A stretch of DNA of 64,000 nt from Ichthyophis bannanicus (taxonomy: Eukaryota; Chordata; Amphibia; Gymnophiona; Ichthyophiidae). A program made the position numbers and the translations under genes. The number at the start of each line of letters is the position of its first letter. Position 1 is the first letter of the stretch. Shown piece after piece: positions 11,165 to 21,745 of this stretch. Location of the stretch: the NCBI GenBank assembly GCA_033557465.1, contig CM066031.1:1667742800-1667806799 (forward strand), given 5' to 3'. Under the pieces are notes generated by a model that saw only the letters and a program-made list of their open reading frames with translations, did no database searches and was not told the DNA's origin.

Positions 11165-11549
11165 GCATATAGAGCACCATCTGGGAAGGATTATTTTGGT
11201 GGCACCAGACTGGCCGAGAAGGGTATGGTTTGGAGATCTGATGTGACTCCTTCAAGCACCGCCTCTTCATTTGCCTCCCTCTTGGGGCCTATAGCATCAG
11301 GGACTGATCATCCTGGAAGACCCAGTTCCCTTCTCATTTACGGCTTGGCTTATGAAAGGAGACGGCTAGTATGTAAGGGTTACTCTCTGGTGGTGCTTCT
11401 TGGAGCCCAGAGGTCATCTACCAACCTGCATACATGCGGGTCTGGTGCCTCTGAGTGATGGTGCGGTTCATGGCAGCTAGCTTCTGAGGTGGCCAAGGGG
11501 TTGTCTCTGTTGGCCTTTCTGCAGGTCAGTCTGGAGTAAGGAACTCTCT
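11165..11549 (+). pseudogene. DIRS C fragment 3: RT/RH end and recombinase start
   Basis: Encodes IILVAPDWPRRVWF (11,191-11,232), the counterpart of MILVAPRWPRQPWF in DIRS B, then a weak GYSLVV..ARRPST-like stretch near 11,375-11,440 matching the start of the tyrosine recombinase. Several frame changes and stops. It runs into ..SGVRNSL at 11,546, where the minus-strand CR1-R begins, and DIRS C resumes at 51,601. Confidence 0.8.
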
Positions 11550-11862
11550 AAGAACATAAAAACATAAGATATGCTATACTGGGTCAGACTAAGGTCCATC
11601 AAGCCCAGTATCCTGTTTCCAACAGTGGCCAATCTAGGTCACAAATACCTAGCAGTTTCCCCAAAAGACACAGGTTCCATAATGCTTGTATTGGAGCAAG
11701 CAGTGGATATCCCAAGTCCCCTTTAATAATGGTTTATGGACCTTTCCTCAAGGAACTTGTCCAAACCTTTTTTAAACTCGGCTACACTAACAGCTTTTAC
11801 TACATCCTCCGGTAGCAAATTCCAGAGATTGATTACACGTTGAGTGAAAAAATATTTTCTCT
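11550..11862 (-). mobile_element. CR1-R, 3' terminal part (inserted in DIRS C)
   Basis: Reverse-oriented CR1 3' end: AAGAACATAAAAACATAAGA, then the reverse complement of the 3' UTR and of the last ORF2 codons, up to ..GAAAAAATATTTTCTCTT at 11,862. The matching continuation (AGTCTTAAATAGGTTACCCT..) is at 51,084, so about 39 kb was inserted into this CR1. Short CTCTCT-like sequence flanks the CR1 in DIRS C on both sides (11,544-11,549 and 51,601-51,606). Confidence 0.92.
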
Positions 11863-11983
11863 TATTTATTTATTTGTTTATTTAACCAGTTTTATATACC
11901 ACCTTATCCTTCAATCAAAGTGGTTACAAGACAAGGTATGCAAATATAGGTAAAAGCAAAGAAAGGTATTGGGGGGATATAGG
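11863..11983 (-). mobile_element. L2-2 3' terminus
   Basis: ATTTATTTATTTGTTTATTT followed by a TTTTATATACCACCTTATCC block: the reversed tail and 3' UTR end of an L2 LINE. It stops at GGGGATATAGG (11,973-11,983), which recurs at 13,487-13,497, where L2-2 continues. The interval between is the RTE insertion. Confidence 0.85.
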
Positions 11984-13485
11984 TTGTTGTTGTTAAGTGC
12001 CGTCGAGTCGGAGTTGACTCATGGCGACCCTCTGGATAGCTATCCTAAATTGTGTTCGGTCTTCAGTCAGGCGGCTTATTGTTGACAGACTGATACCCAT
12101 AGCTGCTGTTATTGTATCGATCCATCTCATTGCTGGCCTTCCTCTTTTGCGTTGACCTTCTATCTTGCCAAGCATGATGTCTTTCTCTAATGATCTCTCT
12201 CTCCGCATGATGTGTCCAAAGTATGAAAGTCGAAGTCTTGTCATCTGAGCTTCTAAAGAAAGCTTAGGTTTGATCTCCTCTAGTACAGACTGGTTTGTTC
12301 TTCGGGCAGTCCATGGTATACACAGTATTCGCCGCCAGCACCATAATTCAAAAGCATCAATTTTCTTCCTGTCTATCTTTTTCACTGTCCAGTTTTCACA
12401 TCCATATGATGTTATTGAAAATACCATGGCTTGAACAAGTCGAATCTTTGTATGGAGAGAGACATCTCTGCTCTTGAGAATCTTATCTAGGTCTTTCATA
12501 GCCATTCTGCCAAGAGCGTCGTCTGATTTCTTGACTGCTTGTTGCTTCTTTGATCCAAGTAGGTTAAAGTTATTCACGATTTCAATTTCTTCTCCTTCGA
12601 CGATGAACCTGTTGATTATGCCAGTTGTCATGATCTTTGTCTTCTTTACATTAAGGTGCAGGCCCATTTTGAGACTATGTTCTTTGATTGTGAGAAGCAA
12701 ATGTTTCAGATCATCTTCACTTTCCGCCAGTAATGTGGTATCATCAGCATAGCGAAGGTTGTTGATGAGTCTTCCACTAATCTTCACACCTCTCTTGTCT
12801 TCATACAATCCTGCTTCTCTGATGATTTGTTCTGCATATAAATTAAACAGGTAGGGGGAAAGTATGCAGCCTTGTCTTACACCTTTGCTTATTTTAAACC
12901 ATTCTGTTTCTCCTTGTTCTGTTCGAACTGTTGCTTCTTGATCAATGTACAGATTGTGCAAGAGAACGATCAGGTGTTCTGGTATACCCATGCTTCTTAA
13001 TGTGGCCCAGAGTTTCTCATGGTTTACACAGTCAAAAGCTTTGCTATAGTCGATAAAGCACAAATAGATATCCTTTTGGTATTCTTTAGTCTTTTCAAGG
13101 ATCCATCTCACATCCGCAATGATGTCTCTCGTTCCTTGCCCTTTTCTGAACCCTGCTTGCACTTCAGGTAGTTCTTGTTCCAGGTATGATTGTAGTCTCT
13201 TTTGAATAATCTTCAGTAGAATCTTGCTGGCATGTGGAATCAGAGCGATTGTGCGATAATTTCCACAGTCAGTTGGATCACCTTTCTTTAGTATTGGTAT
13301 AAACACAGATCTTTTCCAGTCAGTTGGCCATGAACTATGGAATACTTTACTTGATTGCATACAGGCAACGAGAGGCTTAAAAGACTTCAGACAAATGCTT
13401 AAGACTTTTCTATATATACAATTTTATGGTCCTACTTAGGATTTGGCATAAGCATGTACTTATACAATTTGTATTCCTGTTTTGT
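11984..13485 (-). mobile_element. RTE (BovB-like) LINE with 11-bp TSD and odd 5' end
   Basis: A 5'-truncated RTE-clade LINE inserted in the 3' UTR of L2-2. It is flanked by GGGGATATAGG at 11,973-11,983 and 13,487-13,497. Its 3' end is a (GTT)n-type run on the + strand (AAC repeats on the element strand) followed by the AAGTGCCGTCGAGTCGGAGT-type end typical of this group. RTE coding sequence ends at ~13,330. The remaining 155 bp to 13,485 is an inverted copy of L2-2 sequence lying just outside the insertion. Confidence 0.9.
11993..13330 (-). CDS. RTE reverse transcriptase, C-terminal part
   Basis: Open for about 445 codons with no stop. Motifs in order are DWKRSVFIPILKKGDP, NYRTIALIPHASKILLK, GFRKGQGTRD, FIDYSKAFDCVNH, KGVRQGCILSPYLFNLYAE and catalytic NNLRYADDTTLLAESEDD, then GCENWTVKK, FELWCWRRIL..PWTARRTNQS and a terminal AMSQLRL. 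This is the RT and C-terminal domain of RTE/BovB-type ORF2. The endonuclease is missing through 5' truncation. The frame also runs on through 13,331-13,360, but those residues come from the inverted L2 segment. Well preserved, so probably a younger insertion. Confidence 0.92.
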   Translation of the reverse strand, partial: WPTDWKRSVFIPILKKGDPTDCGNYRTIALIPHASKILLKIIQKRLQSYLEQELPEVQAGFRKGQGTRDIIADVRWILEKTKEYQKDIYLCFIDYSKAFDCVNHEKLWATLRSMGIPEHLIVLLHNLYIDQEATVRTEQGETEWFKISKGVRQGCILSPYLFNLYAEQIIREAGLYEDKRGVKISGRLINNLRYADDTTLLAESEDDLKHLLLTIKEHSLKMGLHLNVKKTKIMTTGIINRFIVEGEEIEIVNNFNLLGSKKQQAVKKSDDALGRMAMKDLDKILKSRDVSLHTKIRLVQAMVFSITSYGCENWTVKKIDRKKIDAFELWCWRRILCIPWTARRTNQSVLEEIKPKLSLEAQMTRLRLSYFGHIMRRERSLEKDIMLGKIEGQRKRGRPAMRWIDTITAAMGISLSTISRLTEDRTQFRIAIQRVAMSQLRLDGT

Positions 13486-13660
13486 GGGGGATATAGGAAG
13501 AATACACAAAACAGGAATACAAATTGTATAAGTACATGCTTATGCCAAATCCTAAGTAGGACCATAAAATTGTATATATAGAAAAGTCTTAAGCATTTGT
13601 CTGAAGTCTTTTAAGTCTCTCGTTGCCTGTATGCAATCAAGTAAAGTATTCCATAGTTCA
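13331..13660. repeat. 156-bp inverted repeat with 18-bp spacer
   Basis: Left arm 13,331-13,486 and right arm 13,505-13,660 are reverse complements with very few mismatches (for example GAGAGGCTTAAAAGAC against GTCTTTTAAGTCTCTC). The spacer 13,487-13,504 contains the GGGGATATAGG target duplication. The right arm is L2-2 sequence in place. The left arm is the extra copy joined to the 5' end of the RTE. It would form a strong hairpin in single strand. Confidence 0.95.
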
Positions 13661-14184
13661 GGCACATATAATGATGGAACCCTTCTAGATGTTGCCTGAT
13701 TTGTTTTATGGAAATCAAATGGAATAGCAATTCTATTGTCCATACTGTTTCTAAGCGGTCTCAAGCTAGTATGTTTAATTATTAGGTTTTGAAGGATATT
13801 AGCTGAGATATTCTTGAAGATTTTAAAAATATTCAATGTAGCCTTGAATTTTATACGACCTTATATAGGCAGCCAGTGGAGGCTCTGAAGCACTGGGGTG
13901 ACATGATCGCTTTTTGCAGAATTAGTAATGATTCTAGCTGCCGTATTTTGTACCAATTGAAGGGGGTAAATAGATTGAATAGGAAGACCATGATAAATCA
14001 AATTTCCATAATTTAATATAGGCGTGATAATTGTTTGACATACATTCCTAAAATGGTCTTGATTTAAAATTGGTCTGAGCCTCCTTAGGAGTTTCAATTT
14101 ATAATATGCTTTAGCAGTAGTTTTGCGAATATGAGAATGTAGGTTTAACTTCATACCTAATGTGGTTCCAAGGTATTTTACCTC
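13498..14184 (-). pseudogene. L2-2 ORF2 C-terminus (piece next to the L1)
   Basis: Minus-strand L2 coding remnants. 14,154-13,861 encodes LNLHSHIRKTTAKAYYKLKL.., QDHFRNVCQTIITPILNYGN and LQSLHWLPI. 13,836-13,552 encodes PLRNSMDNRIAIPF.., VPELWNTLLDCIQ and FRQMLKTFLYIQFYGP, then a stop. One frame break lies near 13,850. Upstream, the element is cut by the L1 at 14,185, and its RT continues at 19,611-19,822 (..KKEVKYLG joins across). Confidence 0.9.
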
Positions 14185-14416
14185 TTTTTTTTTTTTTTTT
14201 AATGCTTTATTTTCGTTTTATAACAACAAAGGAAAGGAAGACATACAGCTAAAGACAAATACATACATAGAATGTGCTACATACACCAAAGTAAACCCCT
14301 GCCACCCCCCTCCCCCCTGCTTCTTCTCTAGAAACTAATCATTCCCGAAAACGGGCGTGTACTGACATTATTGTGGTACAAGACCTAACGGTGATCTGAA
14401 ACATGATGAGTATACA

Positions 14417-17400
14417 TTAAACAGACATGCCGGAGCAATGAGCAGAGTGTACATAATCATTAAGCATCTGCCATTTAGACAAGCGAGAGTGAGTTTGGAT
14501 ATGGGGAATAGCTCTCCGAGATATCTGCTCATATTTACTATATAAGCAGACGAGGTTCCACCATTCATTGGCAGTAATCCGAGAGCTATCCTTCCAATTC
14601 CTCGTGATTAAACAGATGGCTATACCCAGCATGAAATCAAGGAGAAAGCGACCCTTCTTAGGAAGAGAGGGGACCTCCGCCACTGAGCGGAGTCCCACAA
14701 TCTTCCAAGAGAGAGGCTCGTGGAGGTGTAAGATAGATTGAATACGACCCCAGACCCGCCCCCAGTAAATCTGCAGTTGAGGACATTCATAAAGAACATG
14801 AGCAAGGGTTCCCACAGCAGTATGGCAAGACCAACACTGATCCCTAGCCGTTGTGTTCCATTTGGCTATTCTTTCTGGAGTATAAAAGCATCTATGTGCA
14901 AAAAAGAATAGGGTTTGGGTTACAGAGGCAGATCGGGAAACCCGCACTACTTTGCTCCAGAAAACGCTCCATTGCACAGGGGTTAAAGAGGTTTGCAGTT
15001 CGCGTTCCCAGGCTTGTTGAGCTCTACAAGTAGCAATATCGGTACCCTGACATAATAATTTATAAAAGTTAGAGGCTACCCCATGTGTACTACTAATAGA
15101 GTGAATTAGTTCTAATAGCCCATCCTCCGTAGGGGCAGAGGGCAGCAGGATTTGAGCACTTTTGAGGCAGTGTTGAAGCTGCATCAATTGAAAGTAATGT
15201 TTCGCTGGTAACGCAAATTCCTTTTGTAGATCAGAAAAGGTCTTCCAACGAGCTGCAGAGAAGAGTTGTTGGGGTGTCCAGATCCCCCTGGAGTACCAGG
15301 GTTTCCATGCAATCGATTTATTTAGGACTTGAATTCTGGGGTTATTCCACAGCGGGAGTCCGTCAGGAGGGCACACGTTTGGGCCCAGTGACAGAATGAG
15401 AGTGTTAAAGGCCGCAAGAGTATCGACAATCATCGGGGGATGGCGTGTATCTACTTGATGGGACATGCCGGGGAGATGGATCAACGGAATTGGGCTACTT
15501 AGCTCCTCTTCAATGTCAAGCCAAACTGGTCTGTTGTCTGTTGAGGCAGCTAGCCATTGGGCACCTTGCTTAAGTAGGAAGGCTTGATGATATCTAAGAA
15601 AATCAGGAAAACGGGTACCCCCTAGTTCCTTCGCAGACTGTAGTTTTTGTTTAGCTACTCTTGGTGGTTTTCCCTGCCAGAGATAACGGACGAGAAGGCC
15701 CTCTATGTCTTTGTAGGTGTGTAGCGGGAGGAAGCAGGGCAGCATTTCTAAAATAAAATTCACTTTGGGGACTATCATCATTTTGACGGTTTCTAGGCGG
15801 CCCCACCATGTTAGGGATAAGGGAGACCACCGATTAGTGAGCTCCCGGACTTTGGAGACTACCTCCTTGGCATTAAAACTGATAGTGTCTTCTAAAGGAG
15901 AACAGTAGTGGACGCCTAGATATTTCACCATGCGGGATTGCCAAAGGAAAGGAAAGGCCTGCATGTCAGCTTCATGTACCCAACGGTTCAGTGGGAATGC
16001 TACGGATTTGGTCCAGTTTATTTTATAGCCCGATAATTGCGAGTATCTATCAATCAGGTCCAAGACAGCCGGGACCGAGTCCAGGGATACAAAGAGCATA
16101 AGGTCATCTGCATATGCAGAGAGTTTAATCTCTCTGTGACTGAAGGGGACACCTCGAATACGTGCGGACTGTCTAATGAGGAGGGCGAGGGGTTCAAGAG
16201 CTAGATCAAAGAGCATGGGTGATAGGGGGCATCCTTGACGCGTGCCTCTTTGCAGATTAAAAGGCCGAGACTTAATAGCATTTACACAAATACTGGCAAC
16301 GGGTTGAGAATACATGACTTGGAGGTATCGGAGGAAGCCCTCCCCAAAGCCATACCAGCGGAGAACTGCAAATAAGAAGGGCCATTCCAGGCGATCAAAG
16401 GCTTTTTCAGCATCTAGGGAAAGACCCACCCATGGGTGGTCTAAATTGGCAGCACTGGATAGCACATGGCACAAGGTCCGAGCATTGTCAGTGGTGGAGC
16501 GGCCGGGTATAAAACCACATTGGTCGGGATGGACTAAGGTGGCCATCTTGTCAGATAGCCGGGTGGCCAAGATCGTAGCGAAGATCTTATAATCGGCATT
16601 AAGTAGGGAGATTGGACGGTAGTTGGCGGTTAGCAGCGGGTCTCTGCCTTCTTTCTCAAAAACTACCACATTAGCTGCAGAAAAGGATCCCAAAGAGGAT
16701 GTATCTACCGCAAGGGCAGTAAAGTAAAGTTTTAAGTAGGGAACTAAGTCTGCACTGAACGTTCTGTAGAATTCTGACGGGAGACCATCAGGCCCAGCGG
16801 CTCGACCCGAGGCTGTTCGTTTTAGGGCAGAATGGATCTCTGAAGTAGAGAAGGGTTCATCCAGCGCCTCCCTATCAGCTTCAGAAAGGGTCGGCCGCTG
16901 AATACCAGAAAACAAGCGCTCGAAGGTCTCGGATGAGAATTCACATTCAGATTGATATAAGTGGGTATAGAAATCCCGAAAAAGTTCTACGATATCGGAG
17001 TCTGTGGTCAGTATGCCCCCTCCCTGTGGGGCACGAAGGGCCGCTACGCGTTTGGCTTCTTTTTGACCTTTCAAGGCGTTGGCTAAAAGTCGACCGGCTC
17101 GGTTGCTTTCACGTTAATATGTCCCTTGCTGAAGTGCAATACTCTGAGAAGCTGCAGTTGAGAGGATTGCATTATATTGAAAACGGAGACGCTGTAAGCG
17201 AACTAAGACACATGGATCAGTACGTGAAGTTAGAACTCGTTCGCCTGCTTTGATTTGTTGGTCTAGTATAAGGAGCTGCTGTTTGCGTTGTTTCCGCAGG
17301 CGAATTTGATAACTAGTGATCGTTGCACGAATGGCCGCTTTAAAACCCTCCCACCAAGCCCAATTTGCAGTGTCCTGGGGTAGATTAAAGTGAAAGTAGT

Positions 17401-18212
17401 CCTGTATGGCTGCACGAATTTCTAACTGGAACTCTGGTTGAGTTAATAGGGCTCTATCAAAGAACCAGGCCCCCGAATTTCCTTGGGGCGCAGTGGTGTG
17501 TAATTGAAAAGAAATGGCAGCATGATCTGAGATATGTTGGGAGTGAATTTTTGCAGTGTCTACCTGAGGAACTAACAGTTTTGATATTAGAAAGAAATCT
17601 ATGCGAGACTGGGATTTATGAGGGGAAGAGAAGAAGGTAAAGTCAAGCTCATTGGGGTGTAGTAACCTCCAGAGATCGACTAAAGCAAGATCTTTAATCA
17701 TAGAGGTAAGCGTAGTGTGACTCTTGGGGGGGACCACTCGTCCTAGGCGGCTGTTTGTCAATCAGGGGATCAAGAACTAAGTTGAAATCCCCCCCAATTA
17801 TCAATGAAGTATTAGCAGAGGCCTGCGCAACCTGAGCAATGGTAGCAAAAAAGGCAGGGTCATCTACATTAGGAGCATAAAGGCATATACATGTAGCTTC
17901 GAGGTTACCAATCTTAAGGTGAGCCCTGGACCATCTGCCTGCTGTATCTGAGCTAGTCGCAATAATAGTAGCATGCAGAGATTTCCTAACCAGTATGGCA
18001 ACCCCACATTTCTTGGAGACAGCTGGGGAATAGGCGGCCACCATGTAAGGTTTAACATTGAGTTTAAGAGTTTCCTTCGAATTTAAATGCGTTTCTTGGA
18101 GGAAAATCAGGTCCGCAGCTTCATGACTTAGGTAGCTCAGGATTTTCTTCCGTTTTATCGGATTATTGATACCTTTTACGTTCAATGATAAAATCTTACA
18201 TGGTGCCATCAA
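14417..18212 (-). pseudogene. L1 ORF2: endonuclease, RT and Cys domain
   Basis: About 1,265 codons. The endonuclease (18,212-17,700) shows LSLNVKGINNPIKRKK, FLQETHL and IIGGDFNLVLDP. The middle part runs 17,761-17,114. RT (17,074 on) shows GPDGLPSEFYRTF, NYRPISLLNADYKIFA, GFIPGRSTTDNART, SLDAEKAFDRLEW, RGTRQGCPLSPMLFDLAL and catalytic SAYADDLMLFV. The C-terminal Cys motif is QCWSCHTAVGTLAHVLYECP. Two lesions are visible: a frameshift at 17,694-17,761 and a TAA at ~17,111. All catalytic blocks are kept. Very well preserved for this region. Confidence 0.93.
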
Positions 18213-18628
18213 TCGGTAATAGACATTTTAGGTAAGGGCGCTTGAAAACATACAACATAAGCAGAATCTGTACGGCAATGACATAATCACCGAGCATGCT
18301 GGCTAATACACCCCATATTGAAAAGCATGTACCAAAGTAACTTAGAGAAGAAGCAAAACCCCCAAAGAATATGGCGACCATATGTCTGCGGGAGGAGGCC
18401 CTAGAGAGGAGGATAAAGACATGAAAAAAAAAAGAGAAGAAACACCAGAGTCCATAATTAACACTGTCTCTGATATTCATCGAGGCTACTCTGGGTAGAT
18501 GGAGTCGGGTCACAAACATCATCAAAAGAAGGCAACAAACCGCCCTCGATAGACTCCTCGCTGGACCGTGGCAAATCCAAGATGGCGGGTACAGCGGGTC
18601 GGAGAAACTAGTAGGAACACTCTGGAAG

Positions 18629-19477
18629 TCAGCGCATCAAGTCGGCTTCGTTAGCATCCAAAAGCTCCGCTAGTAGATCAGGGTCCTCAAATGTTCTGGT
18701 CTGATTGTGCAGCGTGACTCGAAGCTTGGCCGGGTACATCAGGCCATAGCGTGCTTGCAATTGTTGAAGCCTCGGCCGGAATTCCAGAAAGCGCTTTCGG
18801 CGATCAACCGTGGGTTTAGCCAAGTCAGGATAAAAGGAGATCTTGTGGCTCTCAAACTCCATATGGCCCTTAGCCCGAGAGGCGCTGAGAATTTGCTCCA
18901 CATGTTGATATCTCAAAAGTCGAAAGATGATAGGCCGCGGGGTCTTCCTGTTGAGCGTTATGTTTGTGGGTATACGATGAGCGCGATCGATCTCCAATTC
19001 TTTGGTAAAGGTGATTTGGAGCAGAGAAGGGAGGATTTTATATAGAAACTCCTTCATATCTCCCGATTCCGCTCCCTCCGGTATGCCCACTAGTCGCAGG
19101 TTGTTGCGGCGCGCTCTATTATTGCTATCTTCCACTTCTTTCTGCAAGGCCCGCACCTGACGTTCAACTTTGTCGAGTTTGGATAGCCGGACCACATGAG
19201 AATCCAATATGCTCTCCATTTTATCCTGACGCGAGGAGAGCCCCTCTAGCTTGCCTTGCAACACACCAAGGTCTTCCCGCAGCGCTCGGAGTGCTTCCCC
19301 GTTTGACTGCACGAGGTCTTTAACCCCTCTGATCTCTGCGAGGATCTCCTGCTGCATTTCGGGGCCCTCGCGTAGAGCCAGCCCCTTCTGCGGGGACGGA
19401 GGTTCAGTTTTGGAGCGTTTGCCGTGAGAAGCCGCTGGAGATCCAAATTCCAGGCGCGTAGGTTTGGTCCCCGCCAT
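18629..19477 (-). CDS. L1 ORF1p-like RNA-binding protein
   Basis: An intact 282-residue ORF1 product, the nucleic-acid chaperone that coats LINE RNA. The N-terminal ~55 residues are basic and Pro/Ser-rich. Residues ~60-120 are heptad-rich (EALRALREDLGVLQGKLEGL.. and LDKVERQVRALQKEV), a trimer-type coiled coil. The RRM-like start NNLRLVGIPEG is at ~123-133 and the C-terminal domain follows (IDRAHRIP, PRPIIFRLLRYQH, ISFYPDLAKPTVDRRKRF). The ATG at 19,477 lies 133 bp from the element 5' end. Coupling to ORF2 is inferred from family knowledge. Confidence 0.9.
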   Translation of the reverse strand: MAGTKPTRLEFGSPAASHGKRSKTEPPSPQKGLALREGPEMQQEILAEIRGVKDLVQSNGEALRALREDLGVLQGKLEGLSSRQDKMESILDSHVVRLSKLDKVERQVRALQKEVEDSNNRARRNNLRLVGIPEGAESGDMKEFLYKILPSLLQITFTKELEIDRAHRIPTNITLNRKTPRPIIFRLLRYQHVEQILSASRAKGHMEFESHKISFYPDLAKPTVDRRKRFLEFRPRLQQLQARYGLMYPAKLRVTLHNQTRTFEDPDLLAELLDANEADLMR

Positions 19478-19610
19478 CTCACCAATGTGCCCCGGTAAGA
19501 TCAGAGCAGAAATTCAAGAATGTCCGGTGTTAATTCAGGATTCTGAGTAGGCCTCTCGGGAGCCTCAGCGTTATGCGACCATCCCGCTGGACAACAGGCT
19601 CCGCCCCCCC

Positions 19611-19822
19611 TTACCTCTTTTTTTTTTACTTTAATGTAGTTGTCCCGGATGCAGATAGTAGAAGGGAAGTCAAAGTTGTTTCCTCTAGTTATAAACATTG
19701 CCTCTGTTTTGTTATAGTTGATTGACATGTTGTTATCACTAAGCCATGCAATCATCTCAACCAAGCAGTTAGTTATGGTGGTGATGTCAGGTGCTTGAAT
19801 ATTTATTGGAGTATAAACCATA
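19611..19822 (-). pseudogene. L2-2 RT piece between the L1 and DIRS A
   Basis: Minus strand encodes MVYTPINIQAPDITTITNCL.., MSINYNKTEAMFITRG and YIKVKKKEV, the RT stretch just after YADD. On the left it joins ..KYLG beyond the L1. On the right it joins ..INADD at 42,285 beyond DIRS A. No stop within the piece. Confidence 0.9.
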
Positions 19823-19870
19823 AAGCGTAGTTACTCACCTGTAACAGGTGATCTCCGGGAACAGCAGGAG

Positions 19871-20011
19871 TGTAGTCTTCACATATGGGTATCGTTGGTA
19901 CCGATGGAGCCCGTGCAGGAACGCTCCCCAGTGTCCAATAGGAAAGCTTTTGGGAGCATCCCACAGTGCATGCATGCTGCCTTCCCACTCTGTACCTCTC
20001 TCACTTTAGTT
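19871..20011. repeat. DIRS A inverted terminal repeat, left
   Basis: Reverse complement of 42,122-42,264, with scattered differences. It contains GTCTTCACATATGGGTATCG, a TTGGTACCGATGG core and a GGAAAGCTTTTGGGAGCATC block. Inverted rather than direct terminal repeats are diagnostic for DIRS. Confidence 0.93.
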
Positions 20012-20102
20012 GAGTTTATAGCTGAGACCAAAGGAGAGAAGTAGAGAAAGAGAGAGATAGAGACAACTCCTAGGGGAGGTGGGTGGGTTGTGAAGACTAA
20101 AT

Positions 20103-20189
20103 TCCTGCTGTTCCCGGAGATCACCTGTTGCAGGTGAGTAACTACGCTATCTCCAGGAACAAGCAGGAATGTAGTCTTCACATATGGGG
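20103..20189. other. DIRS A internal complementary region (ICR)
   Basis: Holds the reverse complement of the left outer end (GATCACCTGTTGCAGGTGAG, then TAACTACGCT) fused directly to the reverse complement of the right outer end (ATCTCCAGGAACAAGCAGGA..TTCACATATGGG). In the DIRS replication model, this region templates joining of the two ends into a circle before recombinase-mediated integration. Confidence 0.9.
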
Positions 20190-20310
20190 ACTCCCCAGCT
20201 GAAAGATGCCAAGGGGTGACCCCAGCTAGCTGCGAATTCAGGTGAGATGGGTCATGCTACCTCCCATGGACCTTAGGCATCCAAACTGTGGATGGTGGGT
20301 AGGAGTTGTA

Positions 20311-21300
20311 TTAAGTATGGAAGAGATGTTGGAGAACAGCCTGGCCAAATGAGGCATCCCGACGGGAGTCCTTGTCTAAGCAATAGTGGGCTGTGAAGGT
20401 GTGTACTGAAGCACAAGTGGCTGCTTTGCAGATGTCATCAATAGAGACAGAATGAAGGTTAGCCATTGAGGCTGCCATTACTCTCACATTGTGAGCTGTG
20501 AAATGGCCTTCAAGAGAAAGTCCCTTACTCTGATATATATAGGATATGCAATCTGCAATCCAATTTGACAGAGTTCTTTTAGAAACTGGAAGTCCCAAAT
20601 GACTAGAGTCAAAAGCCACAAAAAGCTGAGAAGATTTTCTATGTGGCTTAGTTCTTTGGAGATAAAAAGCTAAGGCTCTTTTACAATCCAATGTGTGAAG
20701 ATTCCTTTCCGCACTGGAGGCATGAGGCCTAGGGAAGAATATGGGAAGACAGACCGACTGGTTTAAATGAAAAGGCGAAACTACCTTTGGCAGAAAGTGA
20801 GGATGAGTCCTGAGGACTACTTTATCATGGTGAAACCTTGTATAAGGAGGGTCAGCTACTAACGCCTGTAGTTCGCTAATGCGTCTTGCAGAAGTGATGG
20901 AAATTAGAAAAATAACTTTCCATGAAAGAAACTTTAGGTCTGAAGTGGCTAAAGGTTCAAAGGGCAGTTTCATAAGCTGACCAATAACAAGATTTAGATC
21001 CCATGCCACCGGTGGTGGTTTAAGGGGAGGTTTTGTTAAAAGTAGGCCTCTCATAAATCTTGATATAAGTGGATGAGAGGAAATAGGTTGTCCATTGAAA
21101 GGTTTATGAAAAGCAGCAATAGCACTAAGATGGACCCTAACTGAATTGGTCATCAGACCAGAAGTTGATAATTATAGAAGATACTCTAGTAGCAACTCTA
21201 CAGGTACTAAAAGAGGGTAAAGTCCCTTTTGTGAACACCAGATAGAGAACCTTTTCCACTTAAAAGCATAGGAATGTCTTGTAGAAGGTTTTCTGGAAGC
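20311..21300 (-). pseudogene. DIRS A tyrosine recombinase
   Basis: The integrase of DIRS elements. The N-terminal SAM-like part (~21,300-21,173) shows ASRKPSTRHSYAFKWKRFSI. The catalytic domain is open for 280 codons (21,153-20,311) with the first Arg in TSARRISEL, the His/Arg block FTAHNVRVMAAS and the Tyr in FTAHYCLDKDSRRD. A single TAA (Tyr position of LLEYLLYLS in DIRS B) at ~21,170 interrupts it in an otherwise continuous frame. It overlaps the end of the RT/RH frame, as is usual in DIRS. Catalytic residues all kept. Confidence 0.92.
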
Positions 21301-21339
21301 CAGGAGGATATCCTTTACTTGTTGAGAAAGGTTAACATC

Positions 21340-21745
21340 CTGGAATTCTAGGCTTTCAGTAACCAGGCCCTGAGATGTAGGGACTGGGGATTGGGATGCA
21401 GTAAGGATCCGTCCTCCTGCGACAGGAGATCTGGAGCATTCCCCAACTCCAAAGGAGTGGTTTGAGAGAGACACAAAAGAAGCGGATACCATGTTTGCCG
21501 TGGCCAACATGGAGCTATGAGTATCATATGACCTCTGTCTCTCTGAAGTTTGAATAAAGTCTTGGGAATGAGGTGAATGGGTGGGAAGCAATAGAGGAAG
21601 TCCTGTCCCCAGTGGAGTAGGAAAGCATCTTCTGCCTGACAGTTTTGAGCCAGAATCCTGGAACAGAATCGGGGAAGTTTGGCATTCTGTGGACTTGCAA
21701 AGAGGTCTATATCTGGTGTTCCCCAGATTCGAAACACTCGAGCAA
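21340..21745 (-). pseudogene. DIRS A RT/RH C-terminal end
   Basis: Minus strand encodes VFRIWGTPDIDLFASP.., FCSRILAQNCQAEDAFLLHW, MILIAPCWPRQTWYPLLL and ..LRAWLLKA, colinear with DIRS B. It begins right after the GAGCAA duplication (21,740-21,745) of the Tx1-like insertion. The preceding residues (..HEWSLHSVA) are at 30,598 on. Confidence 0.9.

Larger units (their letters stand above)
14185..19610 (-). mobile_element. L1-type LINE, near full length, with TSD
   Basis: A 5.4-kb L1/Tx1-group LINE inserted in L2-2. The target duplication TTACCTC plus a T run is at 14,178-14,184 and 19,611-19,617 onward. The 3' poly(A) tail is the T run at 14,185-14,200. It has a 133-bp 5' UTR (19,478-19,610), ORF1, a ~416-bp inter-ORF spacer, ORF2 and a ~230-bp 3' UTR. 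Only one frameshift and one stop are visible in ORF2, and ORF1 is intact. Removing it rejoins the L2-2 codons (K-K-E-V-K-Y). Confidence 0.93.

Noticed and set aside
13331..13660. Large palindrome as a cruciform origin or regulatory site
   Set aside because: Its position at the RTE 5' junction and its L2 content explain it as an insertion by-product.
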